64,000 nt of DNA from Pseudomonas entomophila (GTDB lineage: Bacteria; Pseudomonadota; Gammaproteobacteria; Pseudomonadales; Pseudomonadaceae). The DNA lies in assembly GCF_013523125.1 (NCBI RefSeq), contig NZ_JAAMQJ010000004.1:1-64000 (forward strand), in the 5' to 3' direction. Positions within the stretch are counted from its first letter, which is position 1. Each line of letters starts with the position of its first letter. The notes beneath the pieces are model-generated. The model did no database searches. It saw only the letters and a program-made list of their open reading frames with translations, and had not been told where the DNA came from. The position numbers were made by a program, and so were the translations under genes. Positions 18,096-30,100 of this stretch are shown one piece after another.

Positions 18096-18467
18096 TCAGT
18101 CGCGCAAGCCTTGTACTCTAACCCGAGCCGTGCCACTGCGCAGCATGCCGAGCTGCGCCGCCGCCGCGCGCGACAGGTCGATCAGGCGGCCGCGCTGGTG
18201 CGGCCCCCGGTCATTGATGCGTACTACTACGCTGCGTTGGTTGCTCAGGTTGGTGACGCGCACGCGGCTGCCGAACGCCAGGCTGCGGTGCGCGGCGCTG
18301 AGGCCGCGTGCGTTGAACGGTTCGCCACTGGCGGTACGCTTGCCTTGATGGCGGGCACCGTACCACGAGGCCTTGCCGGTCTGGTCGTAACCACGGGGGT
18401 CGACGTCATGGCTGGCGCATCCGGCCAACAGGGCCGTCAGCGCCAGCGCGTAAAGTGGACGTTGCAT
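18096..18467 (-). CDS. Small RlpA-like double-psi beta-barrel lipoprotein
   Basis: A 123-residue lipoprotein: signal peptide with lipobox LLAGC (Cys near residue 17), then one RlpA-like domain (GKASWYGARHQGKRTASGE, NLSNQRSVVVRINDRGP, DLSRAAAAQLG). RlpA proteins bind or cleave glycan strands lacking stem peptides. This one has no SPOR domain and is much shorter than classic RlpA, so it is a separate member. The ATG at 18467 follows AAGGAA. It is 18 bases upstream of the exchanger gene and probably in one operon with it. Confidence 0.83.
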   Translation of the reverse strand: MQRPLYALALTALLAGCASHDVDPRGYDQTGKASWYGARHQGKRTASGEPFNARGLSAAHRSLAFGSRVRVTNLSNQRSVVVRINDRGPHQRGRLIDLSRAAAAQLGMLRSGTARVRVQGLRD

Positions 18468-18522
18468 CGTAGAATTCCTTTGGCAGGTCCAGGCTGCACG
18501 ATGAAGCCTTGCTGCGCTACCT

Positions 18523-18592
18523 GTGGGCGCCGGCTTGCCGGCGATAGGGTGCGCCTGCTCAGCGCCACCTTCGCCGGCAAGCCGGCGCCCAC
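18523..18592. repeat. Inverted REP pair between gatB and the rlpA-like gene
   Basis: GTGGGCGCCGGCTTGCCGGC+GA (18523-18544) and its exact reverse complement (18571-18592) face each other over 26 bases. Each arm also has its own internal GCCGGC palindromes. This is the common pseudomonad REP core. It lies upstream of the rlpA-like gene and downstream of gatB, both on the minus strand, where it may end the gatB transcript. Confidence 0.85.
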
Positions 18593-18681
18593 ACACTGGA
18601 CTGCACGTACAGGCAGGAGCGGGGCTCAATGCGCAGGTCAGAACGTCGGCCCTTCCCGGCACCGACCTGCCTGGCGCGACC

Positions 18682-20127
18682 TCATCCCTCGAGCTTGGCC
18701 TTGAGCAGTTCGTTGACCTGCTGCGGGTTGGCCTTGCCCTTGGACGCTTTCATCGCCTGGCCGACGAAGAAGCCGAACATCTTGCCGCGCTTGGCCTCGT
18801 CGGCGGCGCGGTACTGTTCGACCTGATCGGCGTTGGCCGCCAGCACCGCGTCGAGCATCTGTTCGATGGCGCCGCTGTCGGTGACCTGCTTCAGGCCGCG
18901 GGCCTCGATGATGGCATCGGCGTCGCCTTCGCCAGCGGCCATCGCCTCGAACACGGTCTTGGCGATCTTGCCGCTGATGGTGTTGTCACGCAGGCGCAGC
19001 AGCATGCCACCGAGCTGGGACGCGCTGACCGGCGCCTGGTCGATCTCCACGCCAAGCTTGTTGAGCAGGCTGCCCAGTTCGACCATGACCCAGTTGGCCG
19101 CCAGCTTGGCGTCGCCGCCGATCTGCACGACCTGTTCGAAGTAGTCGGCCTGTTCGCGGCTCGAGGCCAGCACGTTGGCGTCGTAGGCCGACAGACCGTA
19201 CTGGGCCTGGAAGCGCTGGACCTTCTGCTGGGGCAGCTCGGGCAGGCTGGCACGCGTGGCGTCGAGGAAGGCATCCTCGATCACCACCGGCAGCAGGTCC
19301 GGATCGGGGAAGTAACGGTAGTCGTTGGCTTCCTCCTTGCTGCGCATCGAGCGGGTCTCGTCCTTGTTCGGGTCGTACAGGCGGGTTTCCTGCACCACCT
19401 TGCCGCCGTCCTCGATCAGGTCGATCTGGCGCTGGATCTCGCTGTTGATGGCGCGCTCGATGAAGCGGAACGAGTTGACGTTCTTGATCTCGCAGCGGGT
19501 GCCGAACTCGACCTGCCCCTTGGGCCGGATCGAGACGTTGCAGTCGCAGCGCAGCGAGCCTTCGGCCATGTTGCCGTCGCAGATGCCCAGGTAGCGCACC
19601 AGGGCGTGGATGGCCTTGACGTAGGCCACTGCTTCCTTGGCGCTGCGCAGGTCCGGCTCGGAGACGATCTCCAGCAGCGGCGTACCGGCGCGGTTCAGGT
19701 CGATGCCGGTGGCGCCGTTGAAGTCTTCGTGCAGGCTCTTGCCCGCATCTTCCTCCAGGTGCGCACGGGTGATGCCGACGCGCTTGACGGTGCCGTCCTC
19801 CAGGGCGATGTCCAGATGGCCCTTGCCGACGATCGGCAGGTCCATCTGGCTGATCTGGTAGCCCTTGGGCAGGTCGGGGTAGAAGTAGTTCTTGCGCGCG
19901 AACACGTTGCGCTGGCCGATCTCGGCGTCGATCGCCAGGCCGAACATGCACGCCATGCGTACCGCTTCCTCGTTCAGCACCGGCAGGACCCCCGGCATGC
20001 CCAGGTCAACCAGGCTGGCCTGGGTGTTGGGCTCGGAGCCGAAGGTGGTGGCGCTGCCGGAGAAGATCTTCGACTGGGTGGCGAGCTGGGTATGAATCTC
20101 CAGCCCGATCACAACTTCCCATTGCAT
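18682..20127 (-). CDS. gatB: Asp-tRNA(Asn)/Glu-tRNA(Gln) amidotransferase subunit B
   Basis: Subunit B (481 residues) of GatCAB, which binds mischarged tRNA and activates the side-chain carboxylate before amidation. The start [15 protein letters not shown] and the cradle motif [13 protein letters not shown] are characteristic, and the C-terminal YqeY-like tail domain is present. GAGGAA lies before the ATG at 20127, 11 bases after gatA. It is last in a gatC-gatA-gatB operon. Confidence 0.97.
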   Translation of the reverse strand: MQWEVVIGLEIHTQLATQSKIFSGSATTFGSEPNTQASLVDLGMPGVLPVLNEEAVRMACMFGLAIDAEIGQRNVFARKNYFYPDLPKGYQISQMDLPIVGKGHLDIALEDGTVKRVGITRAHLEEDAGKSLHEDFNGATGIDLNRAGTPLLEIVSEPDLRSAKEAVAYVKAIHALVRYLGICDGNMAEGSLRCDCNVSIRPKGQVEFGTRCEIKNVNSFRFIERAINSEIQRQIDLIEDGGKVVQETRLYDPNKDETRSMRSKEEANDYRYFPDPDLLPVVIEDAFLDATRASLPELPQQKVQRFQAQYGLSAYDANVLASSREQADYFEQVVQIGGDAKLAANWVMVELGSLLNKLGVEIDQAPVSASQLGGMLLRLRDNTISGKIAKTVFEAMAAGEGDADAIIEARGLKQVTDSGAIEQMLDAVLAANADQVEQYRAADEAKRGKMFGFFVGQAMKASKGKANPQQVNELLKAKLEG

Positions 20128-20138
20128 GTGTGAATTCC

Positions 20139-21590
20139 TCAGAAGCCGGTAGGGACGCGGGTGTGCCAGTCGGTGACCTGCTGGTAGCGGTGCGCGACGT
20201 TGAGCAGGCGGCCTTCCTGGAAGTACGGCGCCAGCAGCTGCACGCCGACCGGCAGGCCGTCGACGAAACCGGCCGGCATCGACAGGCCGGGCAGGCCTGC
20301 CAGGTTGGCGGTGATGGTGTAGACGTCCTCGAGGTACGCCGCGACCGGGTCGTCGCCCTTGGCGCCGAGCTTCCAGGCCAGGTTCGGCGTGGTCGGGCCG
20401 AGGATCAGGTCGACGCCTTCGAAGGCGGTCATGAAGTCGTTCTTGATCAGGCGGCGGATCTTCTGCGCCTTGAGGTAGTAGGCATCGTAGTAGCCAGCCG
20501 ACAGCGCGTAGGCACCGACCATGATGCGTCGCTGGACCTCAGCGCCGAAGCCTTCACCGCGCGAACGCTTGTACAGGTCGGTGAGGTCCTTGGGGTTCTC
20601 GCAGCGGTGGCCGAAGCGCACGCCGTCGAAGCGCGACAGGTTGGACGAGGCTTCGGCCGGGGCGATCACGTAATAGGCCGGGATGGCGTGCTGCATGTTC
20701 GGCAGGCTGATCTCGCGGACCACGGCACCGAGCGTTTCCAGTTCCTTGACGCTGGCCTGGACCAGGTCGGCGATGCGCGGGTCGAGGCCGGCACCGAAGT
20801 ACTCCTTCGGCAGGCCGATGCGCAGGCCCTGCAGCGGGGCATTCAGGCTGGCGCTGTAGTCCGGCACCGGTTCGTCGATGCTGGTGGAGTCCTTCGGGTC
20901 GAAGCCGGCCATGCCTTGCAGCAGCAGCGCGCAGTCTTCGGCGGTACGGGCCATCGGCCCGCCCTGGTCGAGGCTCGAGGCATAGGCGATCATGCCCCAG
21001 CGCGAGACGCGGCCGTAGGTCGGCTTGAGGCCGGTGAGGTTGGTCAGTGCCGCCGGCTGGCGGATCGAGCCGCCGGTGTCGGTGCCGGTGGTGGCCGGCA
21101 GCAGGCGCGCGGCCACGGCGGCCGCGGAACCGCCGGAAGAGCCGCCTGGGACGTGTTCCAGGTTCCACGGGTTCTTCACCGGGCCGTAGTGGCTCGACTC
21201 GTTGGCCGAGCCCATGGCGAACTCGTCCATGTTGGTCTTGCCCAGGGTCACCATGCCCGCCTGGGCGAGGCGCTCGACCACGGTGGCGTCGTAGGGCGCC
21301 TTGAACGAATCGAGCATGCGCGAGCCGCAGCTGGTGCGCACGCCGCGGGTGCAGAACAGGTCCTTGTGGCCGATCGGCGCGCCGAGCAGCACGCCGGACT
21401 CGCCCGCCGCACGGCGTGCGTCGGCGGCCCGTGCCTGCTCGAGCGCCAGGTCTTCGGTGACGCTGATGAAGCTGTTGATCGACGGATCCAGCGAGCGGAT
21501 GCGCGCCAGCAGATCGCCGGTCAGCTCTTCGGAGGAAAACGACTTGTCGGCGAGTCCGCGGGCGATCTCGGCCAGGGTCAATTGATGCAT
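20139..21590 (-). CDS. gatA: Asp-tRNA(Asn)/Glu-tRNA(Gln) amidotransferase subunit A
   Basis: Glutaminase subunit (483 residues) that releases ammonia from glutamine for GatB. The amidase-signature Ser-cis-Ser-Lys triad is visible: Lys 76 ([10 protein letters not shown]), Ser 151 ([11 protein letters not shown]) and Ser 175 ([12 protein letters not shown]). Length is normal for the family. It sits between gatC and gatB, 15 bases after gatC. The Shine-Dalgarno is weak, as expected for a translated-through operon gene. Confidence 0.97.
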   Translation of the reverse strand: MHQLTLAEIARGLADKSFSSEELTGDLLARIRSLDPSINSFISVTEDLALEQARAADARRAAGESGVLLGAPIGHKDLFCTRGVRTSCGSRMLDSFKAPYDATVVERLAQAGMVTLGKTNMDEFAMGSANESSHYGPVKNPWNLEHVPGGSSGGSAAAVAARLLPATTGTDTGGSIRQPAALTNLTGLKPTYGRVSRWGMIAYASSLDQGGPMARTAEDCALLLQGMAGFDPKDSTSIDEPVPDYSASLNAPLQGLRIGLPKEYFGAGLDPRIADLVQASVKELETLGAVVREISLPNMQHAIPAYYVIAPAEASSNLSRFDGVRFGHRCENPKDLTDLYKRSRGEGFGAEVQRRIMVGAYALSAGYYDAYYLKAQKIRRLIKNDFMTAFEGVDLILGPTTPNLAWKLGAKGDDPVAAYLEDVYTITANLAGLPGLSMPAGFVDGLPVGVQLLAPYFQEGRLLNVAHRYQQVTDWHTRVPTGF

Positions 21591-21605
21591 GGCAGGTACT
21601 ATCCC

Positions 21606-21893
21606 TTACTCGATGACTTTCGGAACCAGGTACAGACCGTTCTCGGTCGCGGGCGCGATGGCTTGGTAGGCATCGCGCTGGTTGCGTTCGGTGACCTGGT
21701 CGGCGCGCAGGCGCTGGCTGGCCTCGAGCGGGTGGGCCAGCGGTTCGATGCCGTCGGTGTCGACGGCCTGCATCTGGTCGACCAGCCCGAGAATACTGTT
21801 CAAGGCGTCGGTGGTGCGTGGCAGCTCGCGCTCATCCAGGCCCAGTCGGGCCAGGTGGGCGATCTTCTCCACGTCGGAGCGTTGAAGCGCCAT
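21606..21893 (-). CDS. gatC: Asp-tRNA(Asn)/Glu-tRNA(Gln) amidotransferase subunit C
   Basis: Small 95-residue linker subunit that wraps around GatA and Gat[20 protein letters not shown] is the standard GatC start, and the C-terminal [15 protein letters not shown] resembles other GatC ends. A GGAG lies just before the ATG at 21893. The frame stays open far upstream, across mreB on the other strand, but that is an antisense artefact of high GC. It is first in its operon and divergent from mreB. Confidence 0.95.
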   Translation of the reverse strand: MALQRSDVEKIAHLARLGLDERELPRTTDALNSILGLVDQMQAVDTDGIEPLAHPLEASQRLRADQVTERNQRDAYQAIAPATENGLYLVPKVIE

Positions 21894-22076
21894 GGGGATC
21901 TCCAGGGGGAAACGGAAGCGGCGGCGGTGAGGAACATGTTGGCAACATTGCGGTCCAATGGCCGCGATCATCTGCTGGCATGCTCGGAAAAACTGCCAAT
22001 TTAACATATTGGCGCCTTGCCCAAAATCCCCGCCATTGTTAGAGTTTGCCGCACTTTTTACCCACGCTTTGCCTAG

Positions 22077-23126
<1,050 letters not shown>

Positions 23127-23277
23127 TGCTGACACCGTGGGCGGCTCGCCCCGGTTTACAGTTGTCCTCAGCGATGCTACCTGTAGGCGCTGCACGGCCC
23201 GTCCGCACGGCGCCGACGCAGTGATCCGCAGGCTGGGCCGCGTACCGTGGCCCCTCCACCCCTGAACCGTCGTCCAC

Positions 23278-23292
23278 GAGGAACGGCCCATT
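23278..23292 (+). promoter_or_regulatory. Shine-Dalgarno and probable ATT start of mreC
   Basis: GAGGAA (23278-23283) is six bases before ATT (23290-23292). The upstream in-frame stop is TGA at 23263-23265, and no ATG, GTG or TTG occurs in frame before a GTG at 23338, which would delete the conserved cytoplasmic N-terminus. Hence ATT is the best start. Confidence 0.6.
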
Positions 23293-24348
23293 AAACCGCT
23301 TTTCTCCAAGGGCCCTTCGCTGGGCGTTCGTCTGCTCGTGCTGGTGGTGCTGTCGATCGCCCTGATGGTGGTCGACGCGCGCTTCGCCGTGCTCAAACCC
23401 GTGCGCAGCCACATGGGGCTGGTGCTGATGGAATCGTACTGGCTGACCGACCTGCCGCAGCGTGTGTGGCAAGGGGTGGCCGGCCAGTTCGGCAGCCGCA
23501 CCGAGCTGATCGCCGAGAACGAGAAGCTCAAGACCGAAGCCTTGTTGCTGCAAGGCCGACTGCAGAAGCTGGCGGCTTTGACCGAGCAGAACGTGCGCCT
23601 GCGCGAGCTGCTCAACTCCTCGGCACTGGTCAACGAGAAGGTCGAGGTCGCCGAGCTGATCGGCGTGGACCCGAACCCCTTCACCCACCGCATCCTGATC
23701 AACAAGGGCGAGCGTGACGGGGTGTTCCTCGGTCAGCCGGTGCTCGATGCCCGTGGCCTGATGGGCCAGGTGGTCGAGCTGATGCCCTACACCTCGCGTG
23801 TGCTGTTGCTGACCGACTCCACCCACAGTATTCCGGTGCAGATCAACCGCAACGGCCTGCGCGCCATCGCCAGCGGCACCGGCAACCCGGAGCGTCTGGA
23901 GCTGCGCCACGTCGCCGACACCGCCGACGTCAAGGAAGGCGACCTGCTGGTGAGTTCCGGCATGGGCCAGCGCTTCCCGGCCGGTTACCCGGTGGCCACC
24001 GTCAACGAAGTGATCCACGACTCCGGGCAACCGTTCGCCATCGTGCGTGCCATCCCGACCGCCGCGCTCAACCGCAGCCGCTACATGTTGCTGGTGTTCA
24101 CCGACAGCCGCACGCCCGAGCAGCGCGCCACCGACGCCGCCATGGCCCAGGAAGAGGCCGACCGCAAGCAGGCGCCTGCGGCCTCGGGCACCTCGGCACC
24201 GGCCAACGCCGCGCCGGCCTCCGGCACGGGGCAGGCGCCAGGCACCGCACCGGCCACCTCGGCGCCTGCGGCACCTACCGGCGGCGCGGCACCCGCGTCG
24301 TCCCCATCCGTGGCCCCGGCCACGTCCGCACCACCACGGGGGCACTGA
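23290..24348 (+). CDS. mreC: Rod-shape-determining protein MreC, probable ATT start
   Basis: Single-pass inner-membrane protein of about 352 residues with a periplasmic coiled coil and beta domain that links MreB to wall synthases. From the ATT the product reads (M)[18 protein letters not shown], matching other pseudomonad MreC N-termini as I recall them. The membrane helix is [18 protein letters not shown], the coiled coil is about 75-110 ([18 protein letters not shown]), and then two beta subdomains. The last 80 or so residues are a low-complexity Ala/Pro/Ser/Thr-rich tail, longer than in E. coli. Its stop overlaps the mreD start (TGATG). Confidence 0.9.
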   Translation: MKPLFSKGPSLGVRLLVLVVLSIALMVVDARFAVLKPVRSHMGLVLMESYWLTDLPQRVWQGVAGQFGSRTELIAENEKLKTEALLLQGRLQKLAALTEQNVRLRELLNSSALVNEKVEVAELIGVDPNPFTHRILINKGERDGVFLGQPVLDARGLMGQVVELMPYTSRVLLLTDSTHSIPVQINRNGLRAIASGTGNPERLELRHVADTADVKEGDLLVSSGMGQRFPAGYPVATVNEVIHDSGQPFAIVRAIPTAALNRSRYMLLVFTDSRTPEQRATDAAMAQEEADRKQAPAASGTSAPANAAPASGTGQAPGTAPATSAPAAPTGGAAPASSPSVAPATSAPPRGH

Positions 24349-24836
24349 TGGCAAGCGTTCGCAGCAAGAATGGCTGGGTGATCTGGCTGACCTTCGCGGT
24401 CGGCCTGCTGCTCAGCGTCTCTCCCATGCCGCAGTTCATGGAAGTCTTCCGGCCCATGTGGCTGGCCATGCTGGTGGCCTTCTGGGCCCTGGCGGTCCCG
24501 CACCGGGTCGGCATGACCACGGCGTTCGTCCTGGGCCTGGCCGAGGACGTGCTGTACGGCACCCTGCTGGGGCAAAACGCGCTGATCCTGACACTGATCA
24601 CCTTCCTGGTGCTGTCCTTGCAGCAGCGCCTGCGCATGTTCCCGTTGTGGCAGCAGAGCCTGGTGATCCTGGTGATCTTCGGCATCGCGCAGCTGATCCA
24701 GCTCTGGCTCAGCGCCCTGACCGGCAACCGTCTGCCGACGCTCGCCCTGGTCTGGTCCGCCGTCATCAGCGCCTTGCTCTGGCCCTGGCTGAGCTTCGCC
24801 CTGCGCGATGTGCGCAAGCGTCTGGGCGTCAACTGA
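24348..24836 (+). CDS. mreD: Rod-shape-determining protein MreD
   Basis: Integral membrane partner of MreC, 162 residues with about five hydrophobic helices ([40 protein letters not shown] and others). The start ATG overlaps the mreC stop by one base, so it is translationally coupled. The length and the [17 protein letters not shown] segment fit the family. Confidence 0.95.
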   Translation: MASVRSKNGWVIWLTFAVGLLLSVSPMPQFMEVFRPMWLAMLVAFWALAVPHRVGMTTAFVLGLAEDVLYGTLLGQNALILTLITFLVLSLQQRLRMFPLWQQSLVILVIFGIAQLIQLWLSALTGNRLPTLALVWSAVISALLWPWLSFALRDVRKRLGVN

Positions 24837-24868
24837 GCGCCACACCGACTCGACCGGGAGATGTCCGC

Positions 24869-25480
24869 ATGACCCTGCTGTACCTGGCTTCCGCTTCCCC
24901 CCGCCGACGCGAGTTGCTGGCGCAGATCGGCGTACCGCTCACGGTGGTCAGCGCACCGATCGACGAGTCCGTGCAGCCCGGCGAAGCCGCACCGGCTTAC
25001 GTCGAGCGGCTGGCCCGGGCCAAGGCCGAGGCCGGGCAGGCCTGTCTCGCCGCGCCGGGCGTGGTCCTGGGGTCGGACACGGCCGTGGTGCTCGATGGCC
25101 AGATCCTCGGCAAGCCGCAGAGCCGCGAGCACGGCCTGGCCATGCTCGCCGCCCTGTCCGGCCGCCGTCATCACGTCATGACCGCCGTCGCGGTGACGAA
25201 CGGCGCGCGGTGTGAGAGCCTGTGCGTGGCGACCGAGGTGACGTTCCGCGTGATCGACGAGACCGAGGCGCAGCGCTACTGGTCCACCGGCGAGCCGTTG
25301 GACAAGGCGGGCGGGTATGCCGTACAGGGCTTGGGGGCGGTGTTCGTCACCGCCTTGCACGGCAGCTATTCGGCGGTGGTCGGCTTGCCATTGACCGAAA
25401 CCGCCGCGTTACTGGCACGGTTCGATGTGGCCTGCTGGCAGGTCCCCGCGGCGCCTGCCGAGGAGATGTCCGGCCTCTAG
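24869..25480 (+). CDS. maf: Maf family nucleotide pyrophosphatase (YhdE-like)
   Basis: A 203-residue dTTP/UTP pyrophosphatase of the Maf family, which hydrolyses non-canonical or excess nucleotides to monophosphates. The family opening [18 protein letters not shown] is visible, as are the catalytic-region [19 protein letters not shown] and the conserved [12 protein letters not shown] near the C-terminus. GGGAG precedes the ATG at 24869. It follows mreD by 32 bases and precedes rng, the arrangement usual in gammaproteobacteria. Confidence 0.92.
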   Translation: MTLLYLASASPRRRELLAQIGVPLTVVSAPIDESVQPGEAAPAYVERLARAKAEAGQACLAAPGVVLGSDTAVVLDGQILGKPQSREHGLAMLAALSGRRHHVMTAVAVTNGARCESLCVATEVTFRVIDETEAQRYWSTGEPLDKAGGYAVQGLGAVFVTALHGSYSAVVGLPLTETAALLARFDVACWQVPAAPAEEMSGL

Positions 25481-25534
25481 CCGCGTGGTCCCGTAGCACG
25501 AGCCACCCTACAAGAATTCTGACGAGAAGCGGCC

Positions 25535-26992
25535 ATGAGCGAAGAGATCCTCATCAACATCACCCCGATGGAATCCCGCGTGGCGGTCGTGGAGAACGGT
25601 GTCCTGCAGGAGGTGCATGTCGAGCGCACCCAGCGGCGTGGCATCGTCGGCAACATCTACAAGGGCAAGGTGGTGCGGGTCCTGCCCGGCATGCAGGCCG
25701 CGTTCGTCGACATCGGGCTGGAGCGGGCGGCCTTCATTCATGCCTCGGAGATTTCCCTGCGTGAAGGCTCGGCCGTCGAGACCATCAGCGCGCTGGTGCA
25801 CGAAGGGCAGGCCCTGGTGGTGCAAGTCACCAAGGACCCCATCGGCAGCAAGGGCGCCCGGCTGACCACGCAACTGTCCATCCCGTCGCGCTACCTGGTG
25901 TACATGCCGCGCAGCAGCCACGTCGGCATCTCTCTGAAGATCGAGGACGAGGCCGAGCGCGACCGGCTCAAGCAGGTGGTCACCGACTGCATGGCCCGCG
26001 AGGACATGAAGAACGCCGGTGGCTTCATCCTGCGCACGGCCGCCGAAGGGGCGCGTGCCGAAGACATCCTCCAGGACATCCGTTACCTGCGCCGGCTCTG
26101 GGAGCAGATCGGTCAGCAGATCAAGACCTGCGGCGCGCCGACCGAAATCTACGAGGACCTGGGCCTGGCCCTGCGTACCCTGCGTGACCTGGTCAACGCC
26201 AAGATCGAGAAGATCCGCATCGATTCGCGCGAGACGTTCCAGAAGACCACCCAGTTCGTCGAAGAGCTGATGCCGGAAATCGCCAACCGCCTGGAGCACT
26301 ATCCCGGCGAGCGGCCGATCTTCGACCTCTACGGCGTCGAGGACGAGATCCAGCGGGCGTTGGAGCGCAAGGTGCCGCTCAAGTCCGGTGGCTACCTGGT
26401 GGTGGACCCGGCCGAGGCGATGACCACCATCGACGTCAACACCGGCGCCTTCGTCGGCCATCGCAACCTCGAGGAGACCATCTTCAAGACCAACCTGGAG
26501 GCCGCCACCGCCATCGCTCGGCAACTGCGGCTGCGCAACATCGGCGGGATCATCATCATCGACTTCATCGACATGGAGACCGAGGACCACCAGCGCCAGG
26601 TGCTGCGCACGCTGGAGAAACAGCTCGAGCGCGATCATGCCAAGACCAACATCATCGGCATCACCGAACTGGGGCTGGTGCAGATGACCCGCAAGCGCAC
26701 CCGCGAAAGCCTCGAACAGGTGCTGTGCGAACCCTGTCTGGCCTGCGCCGGACGTGGCAAGCTGAAGACGCCGGAAACCGTGTGTTACGAAATCTTCCGC
26801 GAGATCCTGCGCGAAGCCCGCGCCTACCAGGCCGAGGGCTACCGAGTGCTGGCCAACCAGAAAGTGGTCGACCGCCTGCTGGACGAGGAATCGGGCAATG
26901 TCGCTGAACTGGAGGCGTTCATCGGCCGAACCATTCGCTTTCAGGTCGAGTCCATGTATTCGCAGGAACAATACGACGTGGTGCTGCTCTGA
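25535..26992 (+). CDS. rng: Ribonuclease G
   Basis: Endoribonuclease of 485 residues that matures the 5' end of 16S rRNA and degrades some mRNAs. It starts MSEEILINITPMESRVAVVE, then has an S1 RNA-binding domain (VGNIYKGKVVRVLPGMQAAF, about 37-120), the RNase E/G catalytic domain with the DNase I-like motif VDPAEAMTTIDVNTG, and the zinc-link CEPCLACAGRG. It lacks the long RNase E C-terminal scaffold, so this is G and not E. Confidence 0.95.
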   Translation: MSEEILINITPMESRVAVVENGVLQEVHVERTQRRGIVGNIYKGKVVRVLPGMQAAFVDIGLERAAFIHASEISLREGSAVETISALVHEGQALVVQVTKDPIGSKGARLTTQLSIPSRYLVYMPRSSHVGISLKIEDEAERDRLKQVVTDCMAREDMKNAGGFILRTAAEGARAEDILQDIRYLRRLWEQIGQQIKTCGAPTEIYEDLGLALRTLRDLVNAKIEKIRIDSRETFQKTTQFVEELMPEIANRLEHYPGERPIFDLYGVEDEIQRALERKVPLKSGGYLVVDPAEAMTTIDVNTGAFVGHRNLEETIFKTNLEAATAIARQLRLRNIGGIIIIDFIDMETEDHQRQVLRTLEKQLERDHAKTNIIGITELGLVQMTRKRTRESLEQVLCEPCLACAGRGKLKTPETVCYEIFREILREARAYQAEGYRVLANQKVVDRLLDEESGNVAELEAFIGRTIRFQVESMYSQEQYDVVLL

Positions 26993-27110
26993 GACGTCCT
27001 GGCACCGCCCTCCCTCCCTGTGAACCGAGCACGAGCGCTCGGCACGCGGAAGGCCGCCGGACGACTCGGGTGGCATCGTCTTGGTGGGCCTGCTTCGCTA
27101 TGTCCTGGCC

Positions 27111-30100
27111 ATGGAGCGTCTGATGCGTCCTCTCGCTGCGCTGACTCGCTGGGGCCTGTCCCTGTGCGCACTGCTCATCGTGCTGGTCGCCGTCTACGCG
27201 AGCCTGGGCCGCGCCTTGGTCCCGCTGGTGGCCGAATACCGCAACCTGGTCGAAGTCAAGGCGCGCCAGGCCTTGGGCGTACCGGTGCGCATCGGTGCGC
27301 TGGAAGGGCAGTGGCAAGGTCTGGCGCCTGTGCTGACGCTGCGCGACGTGCAGGTGGGCGAGGGCGAGCGCGCCTTGCACCTGGACCAGGCCCGCGTAGT
27401 GCCGGGGCTCTGGGCCAGCGTGCTGGCCCGCGAGCCGCGGTTGTCGCGGCTTCAGCTGCAGGGCCTGCACCTGGGGCTGCGCGAAGACGCCAAGGGACAC
27501 TGGTCGGCCGACGGCCTGCCGTCCCAGGACGAGGCGCCCAGCGACCCTGGGCAGATGCTGCAGCGCCTGCGCCAGCTGGGCCGTGTCGACGTGCTCGACA
27601 GTCAGCTGGTACTGCGCCCTTGGCAGCATGACCCGATGACGCTGTCCTACGTCAACCTGGGCCTGCAGGCCGCCGCGCCGAACCAGCGCCTGGACGTGCA
27701 GGCCAACCTGCCCGATGGGCATCCGCTGAGCGTGAGTCTGCGTGCCCAGATCGACCCGGACGCCTGGCGTGACGCGTCCTTCAAGGCCTACGCGCACCTG
27801 CCGCAAGCCGACTGGGCACGCTGGCTGCCGAGCCGTCTGCTGGGCGACTGGCGGGCCAGCACACTGCAGGCCGGGGGGGAGGCGTGGGTCGACTGGCGAC
27901 AAGGCCGCCTGCACGGCGCCACGGTGAAACTGGCGGCGCCACGCCTTACTGGCGCCCATGCTCGGCAGGCCCTGGTGACGGTGCAGGACGTGGCAGTATC
28001 AGCCTGGGTCGATCGGCGCGATGAAGGGCTACGCCTGACGATCGACGCCTTGAACGCGACCGTGGGCAAGACGCCGCTGTCGTCGCGCCTGCTGGTGCGT
28101 CAGCAGACCGGTCGGCAGCCGGCCGACGAGACGTGGCTGGTCGACGTCGACACGCTGCCGCTCACCCCGCTCACGCCCTTGATCGATGCCCTGGCACCGC
28201 TGCCGGACGCGGCCAGGGCCGCGGTTGATGCCTTGCAGGTCACCGGTACTCTGCACAACGTGAAGGTGCAGGTGCGGCCCAAGGCCGAGGGCAACCAGCG
28301 CCTGAGCTTCGCCGCCAACCTCGAGCGGGTCGGCTTCGACGCCTACCACGGCGCGCCCGCGGCGGGCAATGTCAGCGGCAGCGTGCAGGGCGACCTGGGG
28401 CAGGGTGAGCTGCGGCTCGACAGCGACGACTTCATGCTGCACCTGGACCCGATCTTCGCCAAGCCGTGGCACTACCCAAAGGCCAACGCGCGCCTGACCT
28501 GGCAGCTCGATGCGCAGCGCTTCACCCTGGCGGCGCCCTACATCAAGGTACTGGGCGACGAGGGCCGCATCGCCGCGGACTTCCTCATCCGCCTGCACCT
28601 GGACGATCACCGCGAAGACTACATGGACCTGCGCGTCGGCCTCACCGACGGCGATGGTCGCTACACCGCCAAATACCTGCCCCAGGTGCTCAGCCCGGCG
28701 CTGGACAAGTGGTTGCGCAGCGCCATCGTCAAGGGCGCCGTCGACGAGGGCTATTTCCAGTACCAGGGCTCGCTCAGCCATGCGGCGCCGGCCCATTCGC
28801 GCAGCATCAGCCTGTTCTTCAAGGTGCACGATGCGACCCTGGACTTCCAGCCCGGCTGGCCTCAGGTACAGCAGGTGGATGGCCAGGTGTTCATCGAGAA
28901 TTCCAGCGTGCGGGTCAAGGCGCGCCGCGGCAAACTGCTCGACACGCGGGTCAGCGATGTCAGCGTGGACATTCCGCCGGTCGAAGACGGGCAGCACAGT
29001 TACCTGAACCTGGATGGCACCTTCGACGGCAGCCTGGGCGATGGGTTGAAGATTCTCCAGGAAGCGCCCATCGGCACCGGCGAGATCTTCGCCGGCTGGG
29101 AGGGGCAAGGGCCGTTGAAGGGGCGTGTACGGCTCGGCATTCCGCTCGGGGGTGAGCAATCGCCGAAGGTCAAGGTCGACTTCCAGACCGCCGAGGCACG
29201 GCTGATGGTGGCGTCTCCACGCCTGGAGCTGAGTCGACTGGGCGGGGACTTTACCTTCGACCTGAGCAAAGGCTTGAGCGGCACCGGCATTCGCTTGCGC
29301 GCCTTCGACCGCCCCGTCACCGCCCGTATCACGGCCGAAGGCGCACCTGGCCGCTTGCAGACCCGCATCGATGCGCAAGGGCAGGTGGCGCTGACTGCAT
29401 TGACCGACTGGCTGGCGTTCAAGCAACCGTTACCGGTGTCGGGCGAGATTCCCTATCGCCTGCGCCTCGACCTGGGCGCGCGCAATCAGCTGGCGGTGAA
29501 CTCGAACCTCAAGGGCGTGACCATCGACCTGCCGGCGCCGTTCGGCAAGGCCGCCAGCACGGCGCGCGAGGGTACCTTCGGCATGAGTCTGGACGGCGCC
29601 GAGCGACGTATCGATGCGCGCTATGCCGAGTTGGCCACGCTGGCCTATGCAGCCCCTGCCGAGCGCTTGCTGGCGGGACGTGGCGAGCTGCGCCTGGGCG
29701 GCGCCGAGGCCTTGTTGCCGGTCGAACAGGGCTTGCGCGTCGCCGGGCGCCTGGACACGCTGGACGTGCAGGCCTGGCAGAAGGCGCTGGAACGTGCGGG
29801 CCCCCTGGCCTCGTCCGGCGCTGGCACTGGCACCGGCGGCTCGAGCACCAGCGGCCTGCAGCAATGGCTGCAGTCGGTCCACCTGAGCATCGGGCGCCTG
29901 ACGGCCTTCGGCTTCGACCTGAACCAGGCGGTCGTTCGCCTGGCGCGGCTGTCGGGCCACTGGGACCTGCGCCTGGACAGCCGTGAAGTGATCGGCGATG
30001 CCCGATTGCCGGACGCCAAGCAGGCGCCGATGGTGGTGCGGCTGCAGACCTTGCGCCTTCCTGCCGGCGACGAGGCCCAGGACCGGGCCGAGGACGTGCC

